From positions 118,310,874-118,374,873 of the forward strand of contig OX393550.1 of NCBI GenBank assembly GCA_947650365.1: 64,000 nt of DNA, read 5' to 3'. The notes below the pieces were generated by a model, which had not been told where the DNA came from, made no database searches, and saw only the letters and a list, made by a program, of their open reading frames with translations. This DNA comes from Chamaelirium japonicum. Its lineage: Eukaryota > Streptophyta > Magnoliopsida > Liliales > Melanthiaceae. The position numbers and the translations under genes are program-made. Positions 23,870 through 34,590 of this stretch are shown piece after piece. Numbering within the stretch: the first letter of the stretch is position 1; the number at the start of each line of letters is the position of its first letter.

Positions 23870-24517
23870 CCGGATTTTCCATCGGCTTATATAAATAAGC
23901 TAATTAAAAATATAGAGAGTTAGGGATATTTTTTTAAAATATTATTATTATTATTATTATATAGATGGTAAAATAATAATAAAGCAGAAATAGAACTAAA
24001 TTATCTATTTTAATTGTTAATAAACCAAATTGTTTTAGTTACGTCAGAGCATTTACAAGAACAAATCCAACTACTAATAACAGAAAGAAGAAACATAACT
24101 GAAGGGAAGAGAAACATGCAACAAGAAATGTCCATCAATAATATTAAAGCTACTGATATAACTTCACGAACCACCTACTACTGAAGAGTATCTGTGTTTC
24201 AAAAATATTCTACAGGAGGTGTTAATGTGATAAAACTTAGCTAGTAGAAGGCATATGAAAGTAAGCATTTTTCAAGAAAAGATCAATTTTAGACTTATAC
24301 TGACAAACAAAATCATGACTATAAAACTAAAAAGCTACAACAATAAAGTACAATAAAGAAAACGAAAGTAACACTAACACACACCAAGAGCGTGTCCCAA
24401 GTATAATAAATATATTATATTAATTAAGTTTGTTCAATTAATTGATTGTGGACATGTCGGTGTCGTTCCCCTAAGAAAGGTGTGGGGAACCCACAAATCG
24501 ACATACCGGTGGGGGAT

Positions 24518-24568
<51 letters not shown>

Positions 24569-24850
24569 AGAAAAAATATATCCATATTTGGCAAAATAGG
24601 TTTTCTCGTCTTTCACGGAGGAGCTTTATATCTATCTTGCTTGCTTCGAAAATAACATTCCACAGGATGACTGGCCACACCCTATAGCATGCTATGAGGT
24701 ACTTCAACTTCAGGATAGCAAGGTGTGAACCCAGGATGATAACCAACCCCTTCCGTTTTATTTAATTTTATTATTTATCTTAAATATTTTAATTACTCAC
24801 TTCGGGGATTATCAATGCCATTCGCTCAACACTTTAAGGGGCAGTATTAG
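23870..24850. other. AT-rich intergenic DNA with microsatellites
   Basis: An (ATT)n tract lies at about 23940-23961 and a (GA)n tract at about 24521-24564. No gene is recognised. Open frames near the GA tract encode Ser-Leu or Arg-Glu repeats and are not real. Confidence 0.6.
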
Positions 24851-24853
24851 CTC

Positions 24854-24856
<3 letters not shown>

Positions 24857-24892
<36 letters not shown>
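24857..24892. repeat. (TA)n microsatellite, left flank of MITE copy 1
   Basis: About 18 TA units running directly into the element that starts at 24893. Confidence 0.95.
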
Positions 24893-24894
<2 letters not shown>

Positions 24895-25280
24895 AATGTT
24901 ACAATGAGCTATAAGCTACAGAAAGAGAAAATGAGCTACAATCATTTTGACTACCCTAGAAGTTTTGGAATTTTGTAAAAATTGGTGGATGTGTTGTCTA
25001 GGGTAACATGATCATCCTCACCAATTTTCAAGGAATTCTAAAACTTCTACGATCATCAAACGATAGAAGTTTTATCCACCGTCCGTAGTAACCGTTAATT
25101 TTGCTTCTACCATTTGATGAACCAAGAAGTTTTGAAATTCCTTGAAAATTGGTGAGGATGATCATGTTACCATAGACAACACACTTACCAATTTTCACGA
25201 AATTCCAAAACTTCTAGGGTTATCAAAATGATTGTAGCTCATTTTCTCCTTCCGTAGCTCATAGCTCACTGTAACATTCC
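24893..25280. mobile_element. Foldback MITE at a TA microsatellite, copy 1
   Basis: A 388-bp near-palindrome. It starts GGAATGTTACAATGAGCTAT and ends with the inverse CTCACTGTAACATTCC. Inner arms pair throughout (CTAGAAGTTTTGGAATTTTG against ACGAAATTCCAAAACTTCTAG). The centre is CCGTCCGTAGTAACCG. It is bordered by (TA)18 on the left and CT/TA repeat on the right. A related copy with the same ends and centre lies at 42925-43324, also between TA tracts. Size and setting recall rice Micron elements, which I remember as about 390 bp and TA-flanked; this needs a direct comparison. Confidence 0.85.
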
Positions 25281-25482
25281 TCTCTCTCTATATATATATA
25301 CTAGTAATGCCCGTGCCTATCGGCACGTAGAAGATTTCGAGGGCGAGGACAATATTTCAAGGCAGGTGACAATATTTTAAAGATGGCAAAAAAATATTTC
25401 GAGAGTGACAATAATATTTTAAGGGAGATAACAATATTTTGAGGATGATAACAATATTTTTTTGAAAGGAGATAATAGTAGT

Positions 25483-25510
25483 AATGTTCATGCCGGTCGG
25501 CATGAACATT
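25483..25510. repeat. Perfect 13-bp stem hairpin
   Basis: AATGTTCATGCCG, loop GT, CGGCATGAACATT. It is preceded by TAGTAGT, so its setting copies that of the Helitron-like end at 25301. It could be a second, nested Helitron 3' end. Confidence 0.7.
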
Positions 25511-27444
25511 CGGCGAGGACGCCCACAATCGGCGACAACGTCCATATTCTGTGAAGACTCCCACATTTGGCGAGGGTGTCCATATTTCTTGTTTGGCGAG
25601 GGCATCCACATTTGTTAATTAAGAGATGACGATATTTCGTGAGTGGTGATACTGCTTGTGTCTGACGGCACTCAAACAGAGCAGCAAAATTTATTCATCA
25701 GAGCCCATAATTGAGGACCCAAATTCAACTAAAAATCCCACACATGGTGAAAATAATCTAATTCATCGGTGATGCCCAAATTCAAAGGTAGTGCCCATAT
25801 TCGGGATTGCAACAATCATCTTTGGTGATTAAACATTACACATTCGATCATGGGCAGTAAAAAATTGATGGGGTGTCCACATTCGGTTGGGCCGCCCACA
25901 GTTGCCGACGAAAATCTCTGTGAAAGCCCTGCTCATCGATGCATGACTCTCAGCCCCGGCCCGCAAAACGCATCGCGGCCCCATCCCGTCACTAGAGTCA
26001 CCGTCCCTGAGGGCGATTTGCAAAGAGGAGAAATAAAATTGGGGTAAATTACACTTTGCCCTCCTAAAGTTTATCTCAAAAATCTAAACCCCCTATAGTA
26101 AAAAAAAACTATGTGCCCCCTTCAATTCAGTTTTGATCAAATAAAAATTACCAAATGAGGAAATTAAGTAGTTGACCAAAGGGGTATTGTGACATGGGAA
26201 TTTAAGTTCATGAGACATGATCCCCTTGCCATCCGATCCCTCACCTCCAACGATCTCCCCGGTGGCTCGTCCCCTCGCCATCTGATCCCTCACCTCCAGC
26301 GATCTCCTCGATGACTTCTCGTTCCCTCGCCATCTGATCCCTCACCTCCAGCGATCTCCCTGGCGACTACTTGTCCCCTCGCCATCTGATCCCTCACCTT
26401 CGACCTCCTACCTGAAAAAACCCACATCAATTTATCAAAAAAAAAAACCCTAAGAAAAAAAAAAAGGAATAGAAAGAAGATGAATGAATATGAAGGTATC
26501 AAGTACCACCAGATATTATACCTCTAGTTTGCTAACTTTCACTACCAACGTATCAAGTAATTGCTCCTTAGTAAATATAAAGTGCATTTCTAGTTATCAA
26601 AAGCGATATAACAACCAAAAGAAGAAAAGTTAGTAAATTTTTACACCCGATTTTGCCAACTTTCACTACAAACAACCCCATGCAGTTAATAGTTTATCAA
26701 TCCTAGAGTACTATGTAGATCAAGACTTGCACTTGTCTTTAAGATATGTCCTAGAAGGGCTAAAACAAAACAATAATTATGCCTTGGCAGATGAATTCGT
26801 CCATGAGACGAAAAAAAAAAAAAATCAAACTTGGAAGCATTATGTTAAATCTTCACATAGTAAAGTACATCGAAAAAAACCTGAAGAATAGAGTTTGAGT
26901 ATGTAGGTTGCCCAAAGGAGAGTTAGTTGTAAAAGATAGCTGAAATCAGGTAGTCAGTTATGCTTTGTTTGTATTGTCTGCTATGCTTTTAGTTGCACGC
27001 AAATCTTAGAGTTATGTATTGTCGGCTATGCAAATCATCAGCTCATCAGCGCATGATTTATCTCCTAGAGCCACATAATATATCTCAGTAGCTAAAAACA
27101 GTAGCATTTATGCAGTAATAATTGAAGATTTTTTTTTTCTTTACCAATTAAATATAGCAGAGAGAAATTATTATTTAATTCGGCCAAATCAAATGACCAA
27201 GAAAGTGAACCAAACAATACAATTGTATCAACTCAACAACCAACAAACCTCACATCAAAATGAAATTACGCCCAAGCCCATCAAGTCTCCTCGCATCATT
27301 GCGCAATCGCCTCACACCGAAGTAGCCAAATAAGGTAAATGAACATATCAAGCAAATCCCATGATAGGATATTAGAAAGAAAACCTAGGAAGAATTAAAC
27401 CATTCTTGCAATTCATATTCGAGCACACTCTAGGTGGTGTCTAC
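25511..27444. other. Non-coding Helitron interior with small tandem repeats
   Basis: From 25330 to 25470 there are five or six degenerate units of about 22 bp around GATGACAATATTTTGAGG. From 25510 to 25620 there are degenerate units around GGCGAGGGCGTCCACATTT. At 26225-26405 there are three and a half clearer units of about 50 bp starting CTCGCCATCTGATCCCTCAC. The remainder is AT-rich with no gene seen. Confidence 0.5.
26225..26405. repeat. Tandem repeat, about 50-bp units
   Basis: Units begin at about 26225, 26273, 26326 and 26378 with CTCGCCATCTGATCCCTCAC and CTCCAGCGATCTCC. Unit length varies between 48 and 53 bp. It lies inside the candidate Helitron. Confidence 0.8.
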
Positions 27445-27516
27445 CTTGTCGGCACATAAGAGGGAGTTCTTGGAGCTGATCTTGAGTTATTTCTGGAGCA
27501 TGGTCTTCGGCCAGAG
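27445..27516 (-). pseudogene. Exon piece of a type I inositol polyphosphate 5-phosphatase
   Basis: On the minus strand a 72-bp open stretch with consensus splice borders (TAG before, GTAGAC after) reads LWPKTMLQK, a stop codon (TAA), then LKISSKNSLLCADK. This aligns with the N-terminal WPxxxMRKWLNISSKxSDFSAD stretch of plant type I inositol polyphosphate 5-phosphatases, enzymes that remove the 5-phosphate from soluble inositol phosphates and some phosphoinositides. The stop stands where the conserved Trp should be, so the piece is dead as coding sequence. No other exon of that gene is nearby. It lies on the same strand as the patellin and SCAMP pieces, which fits capture by one element. Identification rests on one short exon. 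Confidence 0.5.
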
Positions 27517-27720
27517 CTACAGGCATGTGCAACCCAAACAACATATTTCAACTCAACTTCTCTGCATTCGATTCAATTTCTATCAATGACAACCTTCTTC
27601 ACCTTACGATAACTCGCAAAATAAAATAGAAACAAAACAAAATTATAATAGTGATTGTTAGAAAAAAGAGATAAAACAATCTTAAGTAGGAAAATCAGTC
27701 AGACCTCAAGAGGGGGGGGG

Positions 27721-27769
<49 letters not shown>

Positions 27770-28213
27770 AAGTTCCTCATTTTCTTACAACTGGTATTTG
27801 GCACAACATTAAATTTTTGTTCCTTCTATAATGACTCTACCACATGAGAATCCAATAAAAACCACAAAAAACTTCTATATCACAAAGAAATGTTATCAAA
27901 CCTCAACCATGCTGCAATTGTTAACCAGTGATAACTTCTCTTAACAAATGACGTAATCAAACACTCTACAGTAGTATCGCTACTTCGAGTGCAAATTTTG
28001 ACGGGCCGCAAAAAAATATTCTACAACATTTAAAAAATTAGCACTCGAAAGTAAATCTTCTGCAAAAAAAATTAGCTACTGTAGTATCACTACATCTATT
28101 CTCCAGATCCAATAAAAAATCTGTAAGAAATTCGAATTTTCTTAAATTAAAAAAAGCAATGCAAAAGTAAAATCTAGAAGCGAACAAAGTGGTTAATTAG
28201 TGTTTGAACTCAT
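27517..28213. other. AT-rich spacer with (GA)n
   Basis: A (GA)n tract lies at about 27723-27768. No coding sequence is recognised. Confidence 0.55.
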
Positions 28214-28267
28214 CATGTAGGGATTGATGCCATCTTCGAACAGGTTACTATTGTAGCGGCCAACCAT
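28214..28267 (-). pseudogene. First-exon piece of a secretory carrier membrane protein (SCAMP)
   Basis: The minus-strand ATG at 28267 opens MVGRYNSNLFEDGINPYM, which matches the conserved N-terminus of plant SCAMPs (MAGRYDSNPFEEDDVNPFA type, holding the first NPF motif, here NLF). SCAMPs are four-pass membrane proteins of the trans-Golgi, endosome and plasma membrane. A GC-richer stretch upstream (28268-28330) looks like its 5' leader. After the match the frame runs into AT-rich sequence and stops six codons later, so only the start of the gene is present. The second Asn-Pro-Phe repeat (NPY here) is altered as well. It fits capture of a promoter-proximal exon. Confidence 0.55.
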
Positions 28268-28388
28268 GCGAGCGCCCTCCTAGAGATCATGTCTCCCTCA
28301 AGGAAGATTTGGAAATCCCACAGAAACTGAATATGATAAAAGCGATTACGGAGACAGGGAAAAAGGAGGGGAAAAAATGACAGAAAAC

Positions 28389-28439
28389 CTCAACCGAAGT
28401 GTGCTCCAACACCGCCATTTCGTTGGCAACCTCAACATC
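28389..28439 (-). pseudogene. Exon-like piece of unknown origin
   Basis: On the minus strand, TTGGATTTCAG is followed by a 51-bp open stretch (DVEVANEMAVLEHTSVE) and then GTTTTC, a good acceptor, a whole number of codons and a plausible donor. I do not recognise the protein. Its position between the SCAMP and patellin pieces on the same strand suggests another captured exon. Confidence 0.3.
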
Positions 28440-28557
28440 CTGAAATCCAATGAAATCGGAGTCAAAGAATAGACTGTACCCAAACAGAAAATAAAAATAA
28501 AAAAGAACAATAGGAAGATAACAAAAAAATCAGATTTCTTGAAAAAAAGAAGGGGGA

Positions 28558-28608
<51 letters not shown>

Positions 28609-29607
28609 CACCCCTATTCATCTATTTGAAGTTTACCTTGTATATTAGTTTGTGTTTCATGCTTAGAACTTGAAGCTTGATGGTGTTTTACAGTCTTCAT
28701 TAAGCCTAGACTTATAACCCATGGTGTTAGATGTCCTAATATTGATACTTGGTAGATCTATAGTGTTTGCACTAAATTTTCCTTTTGAACTTATATCCCA
28801 TTTTTACACACACACACACACCCACCTCGGAGCAGCTCTTTTTTTCATCAACAACTTATACTCTACTAAAATCACTCTAATAAGAAGCCAAAAGAGCTTA
28901 ACATTGCATTGTGATACCCAAGTAATTGCATAAATTATGGATAAAGTGAAACAAAATTATACCCAATTCATACCCGAAATCCGTACCAAAAATGCGAAAC
29001 CCGATTGGGTATGGATCGAGTATGGACCCTCTTGTATCCGAATGGGTATGGGTTGGGTATGGACTCGATCCATACCCGAATTCGTGCAGACATACAATAT
29101 ACGATAAAGGGGAAGCATGATTAGACATGATCTAAATGGGAAATAAGTAAAAAAGAAAAATAAGAAAAAACAACAAAAAACAAACTTCAAATTCTCAGAT
29201 GTGTATCAATTTCAGTATGAGAGGTTGCATCTCTGCATCCAAAGAATTTTGTGATTGAAACTTCGCCAATAAGATGCGAATTCATTGCTACTACTCAGTG
29301 CGGATTGTTTGAAGTTAGACCATTCCAAAACATCACTGTGAGGTGTGAAATAAACTTAACATTTTAAGAGAGGATCCAGACTCGGCGGCGGGCGGCGGGC
29401 AGCGAGCGAGAGATTGGGAGGTGGGTTAAATGGGTTTGCAATTTTGGAGCCGACAAGATAGACTTATAAGCATCTTATAAGATGAAATTTTGCAATTTTG
29501 GAACCAACACGATAATATCTTTTAAGATGAAATCTTTTACACAATTTTAAGATGAAAAGTTCATCCAATATGCAATTTATTAAAGAAAAAAAAGAAAAAT
29601 TAATCAC
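28440..29607. other. AT-rich spacer
   Basis: A (GA)n tract lies at about 28563-28606 and a CA-rich run at about 28807-28822. At 28960-29090 imperfect repeats of GGGTATGGATCGAGTATGGA and their complements are present. No coding feature is recognised. Confidence 0.55.
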
Positions 29608-29752
29608 CTTGATCCCGTCTATTTCGAGATTGACCTTCTCTCCGCCCTTGATGGTGAAATCGGAAGCAAGTTTGGGAGGACCACCGCTCCGCAAATCTCC
29701 CAGCCGTCTGATGCCACCGTACTGGACCGGCACGAACTCCGGCCAAATAAAT
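29608..29752 (-). pseudogene. Patellin exon (start of GOLD domain)
   Basis: Minus-strand exon of 145 bp. It reads FIWPEFVPVQYGGIRRLGDL, then SDFTIKGGEKVNLEIDGIK, and ends at a donor AAG|GTGATT. This is the linker between the Sec14/CRAL-TRIO lipid-binding domain and the GOLD domain of plant patellins, phosphoinositide-binding membrane-traffic proteins. It follows the exon at 29966-30090 across a 213-bp intron, and the reading phase matches. The dinucleotide at the expected acceptor is AT rather than AG, so normal splicing looks impaired. The remaining GOLD exons are absent downstream. A gene fragment, probably captured. Confidence 0.75.
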
Positions 29753-29965
29753 ATGAAAGAACAGAGCAATCACATGGTACATGAAGAAGTATTGAAACGA
29801 ACACGTTACAACATTAATGTCGTACAATAAACGATGCTGAATTCATCCTTGAAATGGGGGAAGAAGACCAATGGCCGATTAGAAGCTGTTCAGAGAGGGG
29901 GAGAAGGAAGATACAGAGCTGAGGCAGAGCAGAGATAGGTACAGGGCATTAATTATATATTTTAC
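29753..29965 (-). other. Retained intron of the patellin fragment
   Basis: 213 bp between the two patellin exons, with a GT start (AA|GTAAAA) and a pyrimidine-rich end. Retention of the intron shows that the fragment came from genomic DNA, not from a processed transcript. Confidence 0.65.
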
Positions 29966-30090
29966 TTGTAAAGGGTCTCGGCCACATACCCTTCTCTAAA
30001 AATCAGGAACTTGCTCTTGGTCCTCTCGGTGATAAAGGGACTGATCATTGAGCACATCATGCTGAAATACCACAGCACGTTGATGAAAAC
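29966..30090 (-). pseudogene. Patellin exon (end of CRAL-TRIO domain)
   Basis: Minus-strand exon of 125 bp. It is bordered by GGGTTGCAG at its start and AA|GTAAAA at its end. It reads VFINVLWYFSMMCSMISPF, then TERTKSKFLIFREGYVAETL, the last helix region of the Sec14/CRAL-TRIO fold of patellins (family pattern VFINVPWyf...iSPFLTqRTKSKFV). It is uninterrupted, and its phase (two bases of a Lys codon) joins the next exon. Upstream exons that would carry the acidic N-terminus and most of the lipid-binding domain are not found up to 31000. Confidence 0.8.
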
Positions 30091-30099
30091 CTGCAACCC

Positions 30100-31068
30100 A
30101 ACAACCCATCCAAGATTATCATATTTGATCCAACAAAAAAAATTCAGGAAAAGAAAAGGATTGAAAACCTACTTCATGGATTTGCAAGATTGAGACCTTG
30201 CCCAATAAATGTTTTCACCCATATATTAGAAATAGGACTACTGATTGCTGGATAAGAAGTAACAAATCTCTATTTCTCGATGACATCAAGTTTTGTCCCT
30301 ACAGGAAATTTTTTTTTCAACATAGATGGGGAGCAGCTACGGGCTACAATTGCCTTAAAACTGGAAAAAAAAAAACAGTGAGGGAGCGAGGGTGGCATAC
30401 CTAACTATCTCATTTGCCATTTTTATCTACAGGAAAAAAGAATAAAAAAATTAAACATAGAAGCGGCTGTGATTACCAAAAAAACTGGAAATAAAAAAAA
30501 TCAAGAGAGTGAGGGAGACGGGCTGCGGGCCGCGACTGCCTAAAAAAACTGAAAGAAAGAAAACATCAAGAGAGAGAGAGGGAGAGGCCCATTAATTGCG
30601 GGCCGCGACTGCCCAAGCAATGTGATTGACTGATCATCCTGGTGATTGGGATTTGGCCCATTAATTGCCTCCATTGTTCAGAAATTCTGCAAAAAAAAAA
30701 GCTTTCAACTCAGCAAAAAGATTACTTTAGATCATTTCTCTAACTAAATTCTTCCAAAAAAATTCTGAATCACAACTCAAAAGAACCGATCTTGAATCAC
30801 ATGTGGCCCAAGAAATTCGATTGACTCACGGTGATTGAGATTTGGCCCATTAATTGTCAAACTCCAGAGTTCAAACCAACAACTAAATAAATCTTATTTC
30901 ATTCATGGAAATCTGTTACCAACAATTGGTTCACATCCCATCTTGAGTTGCCCCTCAATCCAACATGATGCTGAGGCCTAGTTTATGCATCTTTACTTGC
31001 AAAACTTTTATTTTTTATATTAGGAGAAAGACCAAATAATCTGCTAATCATTGAGTCCGTTCCTCCTC
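30100..31068. other. Intergenic DNA with short repeated motifs
   Basis: GGGCTGCGGGCCGCGACTGCC occurs at about 30519 and, in shorter form (GCGGGCCGCGACTGCC), at 30598; a decayed version lies near 30338. TTTGGCCCATTAATTG occurs at about 30652 and 30842. The repetition suggests local duplication. No gene is recognised. Confidence 0.5.
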
Positions 31069-31133
31069 TTCCCCTCCTCCACTGAGTCTGCTCCCCTCCC
31101 TCCTTTGCTCTGCAAAAAAAAAAAAAAACAGAG

Positions 31134-31194
<61 letters not shown>

Positions 31195-31363
31195 CCTGAG
31201 GGGGTGTGCGTGTTGGTCGTAGCCGGAGGAGGCGTAGGAGGAAGGGCCGATCGATTCCCCCTTCTACCTGGATCTCGATGTCCCCCCGTACCCACTTCCC
31301 CTCCTCCACTGAGTCCACTCCCCTCCCTCCTATCCTCGGCGAAAAACGAAAAAAAAAACAGCG

Positions 31364-31434
<71 letters not shown>
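31069..31434. repeat. Tandem duplication (227 bp) with two (GA)n tracts
   Basis: CCCCTCCTCCACTGAGTC at 31071 recurs at 31298, and each copy runs on through CTCCCCTCCCTCC, an A-rich stretch and a long GA tract (about 31137-31194 and 31369-31434). It looks like a duplicated pyrimidine/purine-rich leader region. The 269- and 271-codon frames across it translate the GA/CT repeats and are not genes. Confidence 0.8.
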
Positions 31435-31437
<3 letters not shown>

Positions 31438-32242
31438 GTGGGTGTTGGTCGCAGCCGGCGGAGTCGGAGGCGTAGGAGGAAGGGCGCGATCTCAGCCCGA
31501 CAGAGACGGAGGCGGAGAAGGCCTCCTGAAGCAGTCGGACGGAGGCGGAGGGGCGCGATCTCAGCCCGGCGGAGGCGAAGGAGGCCACCTGAAGCGATCG
31601 GACGAAGACGGAGGCGGAGGAGGACTCCTGAAGCAACCTCGCCTTCATCACCGGCCACGATCCGACAACACGTGCAGTCGACCCCGGACTCCCTGACCTT
31701 GATCCACGGGTGGGAGGTTTGGCTGATAGAGATCGGAAAGAGAGAGAGAGAGAGGGCGAGAGAGAGAAAGTGGGTCGCTGTTGAGCGGCCAATTTGTGCG
31801 AATTATCCTTTTAGTATTATGCATATATCATCAGTTTGCTACGTAAAACTTTCATACTACACGTAAACTGCATGAGTTTCTTTGCACAGAGAGGGGGGGG
31901 TGTGGGTGTTGGTCGCAGCCGGCGGAGTCGGAGGCGTAGGAGGAAGGGCGCGATCTCAGCCCGACAGAGACGGAGGCGGAGAAGGCCTCCTGAAGCAGTC
32001 GGACAGAGGCGGAGGGGCGCGATCTCAGCCCGGCGGAGGCGAAGGAGGCCACCTGAAGCGATCGAACGAAGACGGAGGCGGAGGAGGACTCCTGAAGCAA
32101 CCTCGCCTTCATCACCGGCCACGATCCGACAACACGTGCAGTCGACCCCGGACTCCCTGACCTTGATCCACGGGTGGGAGGTTTGGCTGATAGAGATCGG
32201 AAAGAGAGAGAGAGAGAGGGCGAGAGAGAGAAAGTGGGTCGC
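31424..32242. repeat. 464-bp tandem duplication across the Athila left boundary
   Basis: Unit 1 is 31424-31887 and unit 2 is 31888-32351, with period exactly 464 bp. Each unit holds about 355 bp of flanking DNA plus the first 109 bp of the Athila LTR. The outer unit therefore ends in a stranded LTR start (31779-31887), preceded by its own copy of GTCGC. I count three base differences between units outside the GA tract. Confidence 0.9.
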
Positions 32243-34567
32243 TGTTGAGCGGCCAATTTGTGCGAATTATCCTTTTAGTATTATGCATATATCATCAGTT
32301 TGCTACGTAAAACTTTCATACTACACGTAAACTGTATGAGTTTCTTTGCACCATGATATAGTAGACATTCATACGAACCCAACGGCATATTTGTTCACTC
32401 TCATACACATCATGCATGATAGTTATACTGCCTGATAATCCAAATTATCCTTTTATCGATTAATGCCCCGGAACCTTATGGACGTCATTTTATGTGTATT
32501 TTCAGGGAATTGGAGCATGCTTTCAACGCACATGGCTTCAATGGAGCAAAACTCTGTAGATGGTTTTCGCCACATGAACGAAGGCTACACACGCGCAAAT
32601 GAATGGATAATGGAATTGAAGTCTGGATGGCCGTCGTCCTTTTCCTGCCACATTTTCTCTCTCTTCTATTTTCTTTTGTTTTTCACTCTTCCCGATCAAA
32701 ACCAGATGACACTAGATTTAACCCACCATCTCACCCAGTAACCCAAGTTTCTCTTTCCCATACGATCCCATCGCAACCATCCATCCATCTCGGTCCGACC
32801 CGATCACATCCTCCCCTTACAATACAATACCCATGCACATTCAACATATTCCATCACAGCTTTAGTGCATCAAGCCATCACAACCACCCTTTGAAACCCA
32901 AGCCCAGCCAGTGCTTCATTGCACCCAACAACCAATGCATGCATGGACCATTTATTACATTCGAGGCACAATCCAGTCACGGCCATCCGATCGCATCGCA
33001 GCCGTTCAGTGCATCCCACTCATGCATACAAATCAGCCCATCTCCATATCACTTAATCCCAGCCGTCCCCAAGCTTTACCCGCACTCCATTACACCCAGG
33101 TCCCATGCATGAGCACCTGATAATCACAGCCCTCCTTTGCATCGAGCCATGCATGGCATCTCTCTCCATCCCTTACATCTCACCGTCCGTTCTATTTAAA
33201 CCCAGCCGTCCCGGACCCTTAAAACCCCATGCACCCACTCTCTCATCCACCATAAATCGATGCACCCACTCTCTCAACCGAACGTTACTCTCTCTCTCTC
33301 CGGGATCCTCTCTCTCGGATTCTCTTTCCATCTCTCTCTCTTTCCTTAACCACGCCCACCGAACGTATCTCTCTCTCTTCCTACTTTCTCTCTCTAAACC
33401 GCACTTCTCTCTCTTCCCTTAACCCGACCCAGCCGGCCCTTTTGTTTCCTTTTTTACCCAAAAACCGAACTTCTCTCTTTTCTCTCTCTATCCTATATAG
33501 AGGGGGGCACGGACGAACCGAAGAGAGGGGGGGTGCCGACCTTGTATCACCACTAAGAACCTTCCACCATCTTCCATCTTCATCACCACCAAGGCACGTC
33601 CATCATCCATCATCTCCGAGCGACGCTCCATCATCACGAAGCCGCACGTCGCCATCGTCGAAGACGCGCCGTCATCCTCGCCAGAAGCTTCACACACACG
33701 CTCGTCATCCATAATGGAGTTTGCTCGCATTTATATTTTTGTAATGAATTGTATGAATATGCGTAGCTAAACCCCTAGCTAGGGCTAGGGGTGAAACTTG
33801 GTTTATTTATGAATAATATTGATTCTGCTTATGCCTAAATGTAATTTCATCTTTGGCTGTTTCATAATCTTTATTAAATACCGCATGCTTGCATATTCGT
33901 TTGTTTCTATTATTGATTCCGGTCATAGTAGATGCGTAGGGAAGTTTCTACAGCACTGTAGTATCGTTCTGAACGTTTTGAATAATCATCGTATGATTAC
34001 TATTATTTTAATTATAATTCAAATCTTTAATCTATAGAGATATATAGACTGCTCTGTGATTCAACTTCTCAAAGAGACGTTGACACTTCTATAAACTCTT
34101 TAAGATTCGGCGTTGACCCAGGTTACGCCGGATGCTAGGGAGAGTCCCTGTGTCGTGCAACAAGTTCTTTCACGCTAATCGTCAACTGTCTAGATCTAAG
34201 ATTAAAGATTCTCAGATTTTAATTATTAAATCTTCCGGTTGGGATGAACACGCCATTCTACCCCAACTGAGATAAATAATCAATATTATTTGTGAATGTC
34301 CAAGCGTAACCCCGAAACCCTAGTTCTTATCCATTGATCATCCACAACCATTATTTTATTGTATTTAGTCTATTGCGTTTATGTTAATCAAGAATTAATT
34401 AATTCAAATTCACTCGCTCTCCTTTGGAGATATTTCCGTACTAGTTTAATCATTAATCCTTTCTTTAATCAGTTTTCAATCAAGTCTCTGTGGGATCGAT
34501 CCGTATTTGCCACTGTCTATCAGATAGACGCCGTGCACTTGCGGTATAACAATTTAAAATCACAACA
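32243..34567 (+). repeat. 5' LTR of the Athila-like element
   Basis: TGTTGAGCGG...CACAACA. CCTATATAGAGG near 33492 is the best TATA box, with CT-rich stretches before it. Frames inside the LTR (for example 32603-33112) are also present in the 3' LTR and match no protein family. Confidence 0.95.
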
Positions 34568-34590
34568 AGTTTTTGGCGCCGTTGCCGGGG
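34568..34590 (+). promoter_or_regulatory. Primer-binding site (tRNA-Asp type)
   Basis: TTTTTGGCGCCGTTGCCGGG begins within two bases of the LTR end. This is the site found in Athila elements, usually described as complementary to tRNA-Asp. Confidence 0.85.

Larger units (their letters stand above)
25301..30100 (-). mobile_element. Candidate Helitron with captured gene pieces
   Basis: On the minus strand the sequence ends in GGCATTACTAG at 25301 and is followed by T. A hairpin (CGTGCC/GGCACG, 25312-25327) lies 11 nt inside. That is the Helitron 3' signature: a hairpin, then CTRR, inserted between A and T. The hairpin and ending resemble grass Helitron ends. Inside, on the same strand, lie exon-like pieces of a 5-phosphatase, a SCAMP, an unidentified gene and a patellin. 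The 5' TC end was not found, so the right boundary given here is only the last captured exon. No Rep/helicase is present, so it would be non-autonomous. Confidence 0.45.

Noticed and set aside
29608-30090. Functional patellin gene
   Set aside because: Only two exons are present, one acceptor site is altered, and no upstream or downstream exons are found within several kilobases.
30983-32330. Long frames of 269, 271 and 164 codons
   Set aside because: They translate (GA)n/(CT)n and a repeated CGGAGGCGGAG block. The same frames recur in the tandem duplication and match no protein family.
32603-33112. 169-codon frame, repeated at 40325-40834
   Set aside because: It lies in both Athila LTRs, is Ser/Pro/His-rich, has no family match and crosses the promoter region.
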